NCBI GenBank assembly: GCA_963771435.1
Contig: CAVYTF010000009.1
Location: 124,001-188,000 of the forward strand
DNA length: 64,000 bases
Source: CAVYTF01 sp963771435
Lineage (GTDB): Bacteria > Bacteroidota > Bacteroidia > Chitinophagales > Chitinophagaceae
Direction of reading: 5' to 3'
Below the pieces are notes generated by a model. That model did no database searches, was not told where the DNA came from, and was given only the letters and a program-made list of their open reading frames with translations. The position numbers were made by a program, and so were the translations under genes. Shown piece by piece: positions 36,072-43,548 of this stretch (positions within the stretch are counted from its first letter, which is position 1; each line of letters starts with the position of its first letter).

Positions 36072-37154
36072 ATGAATGAACATCATTACGTAGCGATTAT
36101 GGCAGGCGGCATCGGTAGCAGGTTTTGGCCAAAAAGCAGGTCTGCTTATCCAAAACAATTCATAGATATTCTCGGCACGGGCAAAACACCCATCCAGTGG
36201 ACGGTCGAACGCTACGCCAAATTCATTCCTGCAGAAAACATTTTCATTGTCACTTCCGGCGATTACCTCTCGATCGTAAAAGAGCAGTTACCCCAGTTAG
36301 ACCCGGCAAACATCCTCGCCGAGCCAAGCCGCAAGAACACCGCCCCTTGTGTGGCATACATATCATTCAAGATTTTAAATAAAGACGAGGATGCTATCCT
36401 TATTGTTGCTCCAAGCGATCACGTGGTCCTTGACACAGACGAGTTTCAGCGTGTAAGCCTCCAGGCGCTCGGTTTTGCGGCCCACACAAAGTCCTTCGTC
36501 ACTCTTGGCATCAAGCCAACCTATCCAAACACGGGCTACGGTTACATACAGCACGAAATGATGAGCGTGGCCGATAATATTTTTAAAGTAAAAACATTCA
36601 CAGAAAAGCCTAACAAAGAGCTCGCCCAAACATTCTTATCAAGTGGCGACTTTCTATGGAATGCAGGTATTTTCATCTGGCAGGTAAAGCAGATAGTAAA
36701 AGCCTTCGAAGAATACCAGCCCGAAATGTATGAGTTGTTCTCTGCTGAAAAGGATAGCTTCAACACACCCGAAGAACAGGCTGCACTCAAGCGCATATAT
36801 CCCTTATGCATCAACGTTTCCATTGATTACGCCATCATGGAGAAAGCTGGCAACGTCTATGTCATCCCCTCCTCCTTTGGCTGGAGCGACCTCGGCACAT
36901 GGAACAGCGCCTACGAAAACCTAGATAAAGACTATTTCGACAATGCCGTTGCCGCAAAGAACGTAATGGTAATAGACGCCACAAAATGCATGATATCTGC
37001 CGAAGATGGCAAGCTTTTGGTGCTTCAGGGTTTGGACGATTTTATCGTTGTCGACACAAAAGATGTTTTATTGATTTGTAAAAAGGAAAAGGAACAGGAG
37101 ATAAAAGAATATGTCGCCGAAGTAAAACGCAACATCGGCGACGCTTATTTATAA
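36072..37154 (+). CDS. manC: Mannose-1-phosphate guanylyltransferase
   Basis: Makes GDP-mannose from mannose 1-phosphate and GTP for surface polysaccharides. A 360-residue protein with the nucleotidyltransferase start MAGGIGSRFWPKSR, the signature AYPKQFIDIL, VAPSDHVV, FTEKPNK, WNAGIFIWQ and SSFGWSDLGTWNS. It lacks the C-terminal phosphomannose isomerase domain of bifunctional ManC enzymes. Downstream of kdsD, probably co-transcribed. Confidence 0.92.
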   Translation: MNEHHYVAIMAGGIGSRFWPKSRSAYPKQFIDILGTGKTPIQWTVERYAKFIPAENIFIVTSGDYLSIVKEQLPQLDPANILAEPSRKNTAPCVAYISFKILNKDEDAILIVAPSDHVVLDTDEFQRVSLQALGFAAHTKSFVTLGIKPTYPNTGYGYIQHEMMSVADNIFKVKTFTEKPNKELAQTFLSSGDFLWNAGIFIWQVKQIVKAFEEYQPEMYELFSAEKDSFNTPEEQAALKRIYPLCINVSIDYAIMEKAGNVYVIPSSFGWSDLGTWNSAYENLDKDYFDNAVAAKNVMVIDATKCMISAEDGKLLVLQGLDDFIVVDTKDVLLICKKEKEQEIKEYVAEVKRNIGDAYL

Positions 37155-37166
37155 ACAAAACTGTGT

Positions 37167-37310
37167 ATGCTTTTTGAAACAAGTTTTCTCTCCTTCGCAT
37201 CTCACCTTTCCACGACGTGTAAAGTGGCCGGGGCTACGCTCTTTGTGCCCCTTACTGTTTTCATGGTTCAAAACCACCAACCATCAACCACCAATAACTC
37301 TTTAAAATAA
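37167..37310 (+). CDS. Possible 47-residue ORF containing dispersed repeat
   Basis: A short frame from ATG 37167 (MLFETSFLSFASHL) to TAA 37308-37310. Its C-terminal part (NHQPSTTNNS) is encoded by the same repeat type that is inserted in purM and cysS. No family is recognised; it may be repeat DNA that happens to be open. Confidence 0.2.
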   Translation: MLFETSFLSFASHLSTTCKVAGATLFVPLTVFMVQNHQPSTTNNSLK

Positions 37311-37315
37311 CACTT

Positions 37316-38212
37316 ATGGAATTTGGACGCGTCCCCGAAAACGAACTCAACTCAATAGATTTCTCTCTGCCTGAGCCTGCCTCAAACGATGCTATCCTTC
37401 AAAAGGCAAAAACAAACAACAAACCCCTTGTCTATATCGGCTGTGCCAAATGGGGCCGCAAGGAATGGATCGGCAAAATATATCCCAAAGGCACCAAAGA
37501 AGCTCTCTTTTTAGATGAGTATGTCCACCATTACAACTCAATCGAGCTCAACGCAACCCATTATAAAACGTACACTGCCGCCGAAATAAAGAAGTGGGAC
37601 GATAAAGCCGCCGGGCTCGATTTCAAATTCTGTCCCAAGATACCAAACTCCATCAGCCACTACAGCTCCTTCAACAACACCGGCCCCCAAACAGATGCCT
37701 TCCTCGAAGGCATCATGGCTTTCGGCAACCACCTCGGCCCCATCTTTCTCCAGGTCAGCGACAAATACGCCCCCAAAAGAAAAGAAGCCCTCTATAAATA
37801 CCTGGAAACCTTCCCTAAGGACATCCAGCTATTCCTCGAGGTTCGTCACCCCGATTGGTTCGCCAGTGAAAGGGAAATGGCTGAACTCCTGCAGGTACTC
37901 CAGCAGAACAAAATAGGCTTTGTAATAACAGACACCGCCGGTCGCCGCGACTGTGCCCACATGCACCTCACCATACCAAAAGCATTCATCCGCTACGTCG
38001 GCAACAGCCTCCACCCAACCGATTACACCCGCATCGACGACTGGATAAAACACATCAAACACTGGCTGGACAAAGGCCTCCAGGAACTCTACTTCTTCAT
38101 GCACATGCACGACGAAGCCTTCTCCCCCGAACTTACCGTCTACCTCGTCGACAAACTAAACGCCAAATGCAACCTCAACATCCAAAAGCCAAAGTTTGTT
38201 AGCGGTTCTTAA
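37316..38212 (+). CDS. DUF72 domain-containing protein
   Basis: A 298-residue protein of the DUF72 (YecE) family, which has a TIM-barrel fold and unknown activity. Family features: VYIGCAKWGRKEWIGKIYP, HHYNSIELNATHYKT, FKFCPKIPNSISH, GPIFLQVSDKYAP, LEVRHPDWF and LYFFMHMHDE. The coding strand is unusually rich in C, especially at third positions, compared with the neighbours. It starts 161 bp after manC. Confidence 0.9.
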   Translation: MEFGRVPENELNSIDFSLPEPASNDAILQKAKTNNKPLVYIGCAKWGRKEWIGKIYPKGTKEALFLDEYVHHYNSIELNATHYKTYTAAEIKKWDDKAAGLDFKFCPKIPNSISHYSSFNNTGPQTDAFLEGIMAFGNHLGPIFLQVSDKYAPKRKEALYKYLETFPKDIQLFLEVRHPDWFASEREMAELLQVLQQNKIGFVITDTAGRRDCAHMHLTIPKAFIRYVGNSLHPTDYTRIDDWIKHIKHWLDKGLQELYFFMHMHDEAFSPELTVYLVDKLNAKCNLNIQKPKFVSGS

Positions 38213-38227
38213 TCATTCTAAATCAAA

Positions 38228-38341
38228 TTAGGTATAAGCAGATTGTTTTGTTTTGTACAAAAGTAATAGTGTTGATAAGATTGCTACTACTATTCCTGTT
38301 ATTGTCCAAGCAATTTGCAGTATTAAAAAGAGGAATTTGCT
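38228..38341 (-). other. Start-less hydrophobic open frame
   Basis: A minus-strand frame of about 37 codons encodes a convincing single transmembrane segment (IAWTITGIVVAILSTLLLLY, then KTKQSAYT and a stop). A stop codon precedes it directly and no normal start is available. It may be the remnant of a small membrane protein gene, or chance. Confidence 0.25.
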
Positions 38342-38389
38342 TTAGTTTGCAGCACTAACACCTCTGTAACAGGGGGGAACCAAAAGAAA

Positions 38390-38857
38390 ATGGACAAACA
38401 ACTCATCATCTACACAGACGGAGCGGCACGTGGCAACCCAGGCCCGGGCGGTTATGGCGTTGTGATGATCTGGGGAGATACAAAAAAAGAACTGTCAGCA
38501 GGTTACCGCCATACCACCAACAACCGCATGGAATTGCTTGCAGTAATTGTGGCTCTGCAGTCGGTAAAGAAAAAAAATATACCCTTAACGATTTATACAG
38601 ACAGCCAATACATAGTGAACACAGTACAAAAAAAGTGGTTAGACAACTGGATAAAAACCAATTTTAAAGGCGGTAAAAAGAATAAGGATCTATGGATGCA
38701 ATACCATGAACTGGCAAAAGATTTTACAATTACTTTTCACTGGGTCAAAGGCCATGCAGAAAACAGGTACAACAACCGCTGCGACCATCTTGCCACCGCC
38801 GCCGCAGATGGAAAGAATTTGTTGGTCGACGAAAACTATGAAAGCATGGCAGATTGA
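38390..38857 (+). CDS. rnhA: Ribonuclease HI
   Basis: Degrades RNA in RNA-DNA hybrids. A 155-residue protein with the four catalytic acidic residues visible: Asp in IIYTDGAARGNPGPGG, Glu in NNRMELLAV, Asp in IYTDSQYIV and Asp in RCDHLATAAA; the histidine-bearing loop is HWVKGHAENRYNN. It is a complete, standard-length enzyme, followed by ppa 66 bp downstream. Confidence 0.95.
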   Translation: MDKQLIIYTDGAARGNPGPGGYGVVMIWGDTKKELSAGYRHTTNNRMELLAVIVALQSVKKKNIPLTIYTDSQYIVNTVQKKWLDNWIKTNFKGGKKNKDLWMQYHELAKDFTITFHWVKGHAENRYNNRCDHLATAAADGKNLLVDENYESMAD

Positions 38858-38923
38858 TATTTAAGGTTCTGTTATCTGCGATCATTAAATCTTCTATCTT
38901 TAACCTCTCAAACATTATTTTAA

Positions 38924-39475
38924 ATGATAACTAACGTGCTGCATCCCTGGCATGGAGCGCATTACGGTGCAAATGCTCCCCGCGTTGTAAACGCTGTAAT
39001 AGAGATCCCGCAAGGGTCCCGCGCCAAATATGAGATCGATAAACCAACAGGGCTATTAAAACTTGACCGTGTTATTTATTCATCTTTCTATTATCCGTCC
39101 AACTATGGTTTCATTCCGCAAACCTATGGCGACGATAAAGACCCGCTTGATATTCTGGTCCTCTCAAGTCTTAATATTGTGCCCCTCTGCCTGGTTGAAG
39201 CTAAAGTGATTGGCGTAATGCAAATGGTGGATGGCGGCGATGCCGATGATAAAATTATTGCCGTAGCGGCCCACGACCCTTCCATCAACTACATCAACAA
39301 TATTGAAGAACTGCCCAAGCATTTTTTCAGCGAACTGCGCCATTTTTTTGAAGAATATAAAAGGCTCGAAAACAAAACAGTGGTCGTTGAAGAGTTTGGT
39401 GACAAGGCCAAGGCATTACAGATAGTAGAGGCAGCCATTAAATTATATAAGGACACTTTCATGAACGGATCATGA
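38924..39475 (+). CDS. ppa: Inorganic pyrophosphatase (family I)
   Basis: Hydrolyses pyrophosphate to drive biosynthesis. A 183-residue soluble family I enzyme: EIPQGSRAKYEID, YPSNYGFIPQTYGDDKDPLDILVL (with the active-site aspartates of DxDPxD) and MVDGGDADDKIIAV. It is complete. Downstream of rnhA on the same strand. Confidence 0.94.
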   Translation: MITNVLHPWHGAHYGANAPRVVNAVIEIPQGSRAKYEIDKPTGLLKLDRVIYSSFYYPSNYGFIPQTYGDDKDPLDILVLSSLNIVPLCLVEAKVIGVMQMVDGGDADDKIIAVAAHDPSINYINNIEELPKHFFSELRHFFEEYKRLENKTVVVEEFGDKAKALQIVEAAIKLYKDTFMNGS

Positions 39476-39613
39476 CATTCCAACGTTCGCATTAAACATT
39501 TCCGAAACAGTGGTTAAAAAAATATATGCGGTGTTCATCGCCTGTATAGCCATAAAAATGCTCTTCTTTAAAAAATAATCCTGTGTTCCCTGCCATCATA
39601 TTCAATTGAGTTT

Positions 39614-39621
39614 TATTTTTG
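39614..39621 (+). promoter_or_regulatory. Probable -7 box of the small membrane protein gene
   Basis: TATTTTTG matches TAnnTTTG and lies 17 bp before the ATG at 39639, which supports that short gene as real. Confidence 0.45.
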
Positions 39622-39638
39622 TCAATAATTATTAAACA

Positions 39639-39791
39639 ATGGAAGCAAGAAATTCAACTGCAAAATGGTGGCTTTGGTTTTTTATCTGGACGATTATTAT
39701 AATACTTATGCTCGTCTATGTAAGGCAGTTTTTCTGGTTGGCATTGCCCGGCGTATGCACTTATTTTGTTAAGGCGATGGACCTTATGTAA
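39639..39791 (+). CDS. Small membrane protein (50 residues)
   Basis: A short gene with its own -7 box. The product starts MEARNSTAKWWLWFF and has one strong transmembrane segment (WTIIIILMLVYVRQFFWLAL), a Trp-rich N-terminus and a short tail with one Cys. I do not recognise the family. The position between ppa and the flavin reductase gene, with a promoter box at a sensible distance, is the main support. Confidence 0.55.
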   Translation: MEARNSTAKWWLWFFIWTIIIILMLVYVRQFFWLALPGVCTYFVKAMDLM

Positions 39792-39872
39792 CTTTATATT
39801 AAAAGTAATATTCCCGGGGATTGAAGCAAATTCAATTCCCGTTTTCATTACAGAAAAGCCTTCCTTTTCAGT

Positions 39873-40760
39873 ATGCTCACACTCAATCTTTCCATATTAA
39901 GCATTGCGGAAAAACACAATTGGCTGCAGCATGCCATTGCGCCCCGTCCTATTTGTTTTGCTTCCACTATTAACAAGGCTGGCAATGTAAACCTTAGCCC
40001 TTTCAGCTTTTTCAATTTGTTTTCCACAGATCCGCCTGTAGTTATTTTTTCCCCCTCGCGCAGGGGAAGGGATGGCACAATAAAACATACCTTACAAAAC
40101 CTAATGGAAGTGCCCGAAGTAAGCATCAGCATCTGCGACTACGATATGGTGCAGCAGGTAAGCCTTGCCAGTTGCGAGTTTGAGAAAGGGGTGGACGAAT
40201 TTATAAAAGCCGGTTTCACAAAACTCCCTTCCGCTTTAATAAAACCACCCATGGTGAAAGAAGCAAAGGTGAACATGGAGTGTAAAGTGACCGAAATAAA
40301 AAGCCTTGGCGAAGGCGGCGGTGCAGGTCAACTGGTGTTTGCCGAAGTGCTGCGGATACATGTTGACGAAAGCATTTTAACGGATGATAAGAAAACGATC
40401 AGCCCGCAAAAATTCCACCAGGTAGCAAGGCTTGGCGGCGATTGGTATTGTGTGGTTAATGAAGATAATTTATTCAGGGTGGCGAAGCCAAATACACAGC
40501 GTGGCATTGGTGTAGATGCTTTACCTGCAAGTATTCGTCATAGCAGGATACTAACCGGCAACAATTTAGCTCAACTGGCAAATGTGCATGAAATGCCTTA
40601 TGTTGATGCATCTTATGAAGATGCCCAGCTAAGAAGTATCATCCTGTATTATGCCATTGACCCCGAAGACATGGAAAAAGAACTGCATTACTATGCCAAG
40701 CATTTGCTTGATTTAAACAAAGTGGCAGAAGCATGGCAGGTATTGCTGGCAGGAATATAA
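39873..40760 (+). CDS. Flavin reductase family protein
   Basis: A 295-residue protein with the FMN-binding split-barrel of the flavin reductase (FlaRed) family: HAIAPRPICFASTINKAGNVNLSPFSFFN, VIFSPSRRGRDGTIKHTLQN, ASCEFEKGVDEF and LVFAEVLRIHVDES. It would bind FMN and reduce it or another flavin with NAD(P)H. It carries a C-terminal extension of about 70 residues, usual in Bacteroidota homologs. It is convergent with trmO. Confidence 0.9.
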   Translation: MLTLNLSILSIAEKHNWLQHAIAPRPICFASTINKAGNVNLSPFSFFNLFSTDPPVVIFSPSRRGRDGTIKHTLQNLMEVPEVSISICDYDMVQQVSLASCEFEKGVDEFIKAGFTKLPSALIKPPMVKEAKVNMECKVTEIKSLGEGGGAGQLVFAEVLRIHVDESILTDDKKTISPQKFHQVARLGGDWYCVVNEDNLFRVAKPNTQRGIGVDALPASIRHSRILTGNNLAQLANVHEMPYVDASYEDAQLRSIILYYAIDPEDMEKELHYYAKHLLDLNKVAEAWQVLLAGI

Positions 40761-40818
40761 TTGATTCCTTTCCTGTCGTTGATGACTGCTTTCCCCCGCA
40801 GCTGTCCTTACTAACATT

Positions 40819-41277
40819 TTAGCGCCAATAATGCTTCATCAGGTCTGCCACCCATTCCGCTTGCCTTATTTCTCCCTTCGGTTGAAACTCTTTAAAAACT
40901 GGTTTTATGTCAATAATGGGTGTGCCGTCTATAGCATCAAGGTTTCTTACTTTAAGTGTCCTGCCCGCATGTTCTAAAAGCTCCACCGTGCATAAGCCTG
41001 TTTTATTTGGCCTGTCTTTTTTGCGCTGCGCAAAAATACCTGCCACGGGGTAGTTCGGGTTCCCTCTTGGCCTCCCTGAAAAAACAATGTCTTCAGCTTT
41101 AACTTGGTCAAAATAAAAAAGTATTTCAAGATGGGAAAAATCTGAAATGTTCTCAAAAACCTCTGTCGGCATATCATCTGCCAGTTCTATGTCCGAAACT
41201 ATTTCTCCCCAGTTATCGTCAACAGGCTCCCTTCTTGAATTTTTAACGGTGGCTATCGGTGTAAGAATAATGTTCAT
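40819..41277 (-). CDS. trmO: TrmO-like tRNA (t6A37) N6-methyltransferase
   Basis: A 152-residue protein of the UPF0066/TrmO family, which methylates N6-threonylcarbamoyladenosine at position 37 of tRNA. Family features: the N-terminal LTPIATVKNSRREPVDDNWG, FSHLEILFYFD, RPRGNPNYPVAGIFAQRKKDRPN and LDAIDGTPIIDIKPV. The start is ATG 41277; the open frame extends upstream to 41319 without similarity. It lacks the extra C-terminal domain of E. coli TrmO. Confidence 0.85.
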   Translation of the reverse strand: MNIILTPIATVKNSRREPVDDNWGEIVSDIELADDMPTEVFENISDFSHLEILFYFDQVKAEDIVFSGRPRGNPNYPVAGIFAQRKKDRPNKTGLCTVELLEHAGRTLKVRNLDAIDGTPIIDIKPVFKEFQPKGEIRQAEWVADLMKHYWR

Positions 41278-41519
41278 AAACAATAATTTTAAGATTAAGC
41301 GCAAGTTTTGTTTGTGCAAGATATAAAAATACTAGCCCCGTTATTTTCTTTGTTCCCCCACTCTGGATCACAGGCGATAGCCATTTTATTTATTAACAAC
41401 AGCAAAGAAATATTTTGCTCGTACGCAACTTTAAACTACTTTCAATTTTTCCTCGAAAAAACCTGTTTCTTGGCAACCACGCCACTCCCTTTTCAAATTT
41501 TCCCCCTAACAAATACCCC

Positions 41520-41630
41520 CTTATAGAGACCTTATAGAGACTTTATAGAGACCTTATAGAGACCTTACTCCCACTCAAAGCCCATCTTACCTCCAGCTTA
41601 CTCCCACTCAAAGCCCATCCAAAGTCGGAA
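41520..41630. repeat. Composite element E3 (inverted): 11-bp array plus C-rich block
   Basis: Four 11-bp units of CTTATAGAGAC (41520-41563) are followed by repeated ACTCCCACTCAAAGCCCAT words. Reverse-complemented it has the order and sequence of E2 and E4. It lies in the divergent gap 41278-41753 between trmO and the GNAT gene, where nothing else is recognisable. Confidence 0.9.
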
Positions 41631-41753
41631 GGGGGTTGGAAGTTTGCCAGACACTGTAGAAGGAACTGGTTGAAATGATTTGTTTACGCTTGTGTTAGCT
41701 TTCCAAAAGAAAGCTTAACTTGTAGCCATGATTATAAGATATAATTTCAGTTT

Positions 41754-42227
41754 ATGACGGGTCTTAATAGAACGGTTTCAGATGATTTAGACTTTCGGAA
41801 GCTTGTGGCTATGCTGGATGAGGATCTGGCAATAAGGGATGGGGATGAACATGCTTTCTATGATCAATTTAATAAGGTTGAGAATATCAGGCATGTGATC
41901 GTTTGTTATGCTGATAATAAAGCAGTTGGCTGCGGGGCTTTTAAACCATGGGATGAAAAGAAAGTGGAAATAAAACGAATGTTTGTGCTGCCTGAACATC
42001 GGGGACAAGGAACAGGACTTGCCATTTTAAAAGAACTGGAATTTTGGGCAGCGGAATTGAGTTTTTCAGAGTGTATTTTGGAAACGGGCAAGAAGCAGCC
42101 GGAGGCAATAAGGTTGTATGAAAAGGCAGGGTATGTGATAACGGAGAATTATGGGCAGTATGTAAATGTTGAAAATAGCGTGTGTATGAGAAAAGTGATC
42201 AGGGGGCGAGTGAATAGTGAGTGGTGA
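41754..42227 (+). CDS. GNAT family N-acetyltransferase
   Basis: A 157-residue acetyl-CoA-dependent transferase. The core has VGCGAFKPWDEKKVEIKRMFV, the acetyl-CoA loop PEHRGQGTGLAIL (R/Q-x-x-G-x-G/A), FSECILETGKKQPEAIRLYEKAGYVI and a final beta strand. The substrate cannot be told. It precedes an NAD(P)-binding protein gene by 98 bp on the same strand. Confidence 0.9.
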   Translation: MTGLNRTVSDDLDFRKLVAMLDEDLAIRDGDEHAFYDQFNKVENIRHVIVCYADNKAVGCGAFKPWDEKKVEIKRMFVLPEHRGQGTGLAILKELEFWAAELSFSECILETGKKQPEAIRLYEKAGYVITENYGQYVNVENSVCMRKVIRGRVNSEW

Positions 42228-42232
42228 AAGGT

Positions 42233-42259
42233 GAACCACGAAGACACGAAGGCACAAAG
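42233..42259. repeat. Dispersed repeat of ACCACGAAGACACG type
   Basis: Bases reading GAACCACGAAGACACGAAGG, continuing GCACAAAG. From memory this is a word found between genes in many bacterial genomes; here it follows a short GTGAATAGTGAGTGGTGAA repeat at 42208-42232. Confidence 0.5.
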
Positions 42260-42325
42260 TGACACTAAGAAGAATGATGAGGGATGAATGAGGGGAACCT
42301 AAGAACCTAAGCAAAAGTATTAATT

Positions 42326-42997
42326 ATGGGAATTAAAGTTATTATTACAGGGGCTACAGGCATGGTGGGGGAAGGGGTGTTGTTTGAGTGCCTGCAACAT
42401 CCAGATATAGAGCAAGTGCTCATGGTAAACCGCAAACATTATGATGCGAATCATGAGAAGTTGAAAGAATGTATTGTTCCTGATTTTTTGAAGCTTGAGG
42501 AGTATGATGCTGAATTGAGAGGATATGATGCCTGTTTTTATTGTGCGGGGATAAGTTCAAGGGGGATGAATGAGGCTGAATACAGCCATATTACGTATGA
42601 CATAACTATGCATTTTGCTGAGACAGTGGTGAGGCTTAACCCAGAAATGATATTTGGGTTTGTATCGGGGAGCCTTACTGACAGTTCGGAAAAGGGGAGA
42701 ATGATGTGGGCAAGGGTGAAGGGCAGAACGGAGAATGCTCTTATGAGACTGCCTTTCAGGAAGGTGTATCATTTTCGCCCGGGATATATGAAGCCTACGG
42801 CGGGACAGAAGAATATTAAAGGCTATTACAAAGCTATCAGTTGGTTATATCCTTTGCTGCGGGTGTTGTTTCCAAAGCAGGGAAGTACGATGCGTGAAGT
42901 TGGGTTGGCTATGATAAACAGTGTGATAAAGGGCTATCCCAAACAGATACTGGAGATAAAAGATATTAAGTTGCTGGCTGGAGAGAATAAGTGCTAA
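42326..42997 (+). CDS. NAD(P)-binding Rossmann-fold protein (atypical SDR)
   Basis: A 223-residue protein with the extended/atypical SDR cofactor loop ITGATGMVGEGVLFECL, CFYCAGISSRGMNEAEY, FVSGSLTDSSEKGRMMWARVKGRTENAL (Ser, and K in place of the usual YxxxK) and FRPGYMKP. This is the NmrA/HTATIP2-like group with no firm function. The coding strand is G-rich, opposite to the C-rich genes around 37 kb. Confidence 0.85.
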   Translation: MGIKVIITGATGMVGEGVLFECLQHPDIEQVLMVNRKHYDANHEKLKECIVPDFLKLEEYDAELRGYDACFYCAGISSRGMNEAEYSHITYDITMHFAETVVRLNPEMIFGFVSGSLTDSSEKGRMMWARVKGRTENALMRLPFRKVYHFRPGYMKPTAGQKNIKGYYKAISWLYPLLRVLFPKQGSTMREVGLAMINSVIKGYPKQILEIKDIKLLAGENKC

Positions 42998-43008
42998 ATA
43001 GCTTTGCC

Positions 43009-43123
43009 ATGCCTTTGGCTTGGCTTTGGGTGGGAGTAAAGTGGAGGTAAGATGGGCTTTGGGTGGGAGTAGGGTCTCTATAAGGTCTCTATATTGTCTC
43101 TATAAGGTCTCTATAAGGTGGGG
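43009..43123. repeat. Composite element E4: G-rich block plus 11-bp array
   Basis: G-rich words (GGCTTTGGGTGGGAGTA, twice) at 43020-43073 are followed by four 11-bp GTCTCTATAAG units (43074-43117) and a GTGGGG end. The block starts 12 bp after the previous stop codon. The rest of 42998-43548 contains the duplicated upstream region of the first adhesin gene. Confidence 0.9.
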
Positions 43124-43199
43124 AATTTTAGAAATTAAAATAGTAAAGCAGTTATTCCTTTTTTGAATGGGAGGGTATTTTACAAAGGAGTTGCAATAT

Positions 43200-43548
43200 A
43201 CGTTTAGTTTTTGTAAGGGCCAAAAAAATCCTTTTTCAACTATGATGGCGATGTGGCAAAAAGGTTTGTAAACGCTGAGTTAATTTGGTGTTAATGAAAA
43301 TTTAATAAAAAATAAAGCTTTGTTAAATAATCTTCCTTATTTTTACTTTTTGAACAAAATATGACTGGGTTTGAGGCCTATTTCCCTGATGTGTTTGCCA
43401 TAGGCTTCTCTAATAAAAATTTTATAGACTTGTAAAACTAATTGCATTTCCCTGCAAGGGTGACCACTAACGGATGCATCGTTGCTTTAGCCAATTATCA
43501 CTTCCCTCTTATAAAACTCCTAATACCATAACATATAAACATTGCCAA
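43200..43548 (+). promoter_or_regulatory. Duplicated upstream region of adhesin 1
   Basis: About 350 bp upstream of the first adhesin align with 52760-53109 upstream of the second. The best kept part (43424-43548) has TAGACTTGTAAAACTAATTG, CTGCAAGG and ACGGATGCATCGTTGCTTT. No clear TAnnTTTG box; TAGACTTG is a near match. Confidence 0.55.

Noticed and set aside
43474..43548. Upstream ATG as the start of adhesin 1
   Set aside because: The paralog has the same ATG (MHRCF) but meets a stop directly after, so this stretch is leader, not coding.
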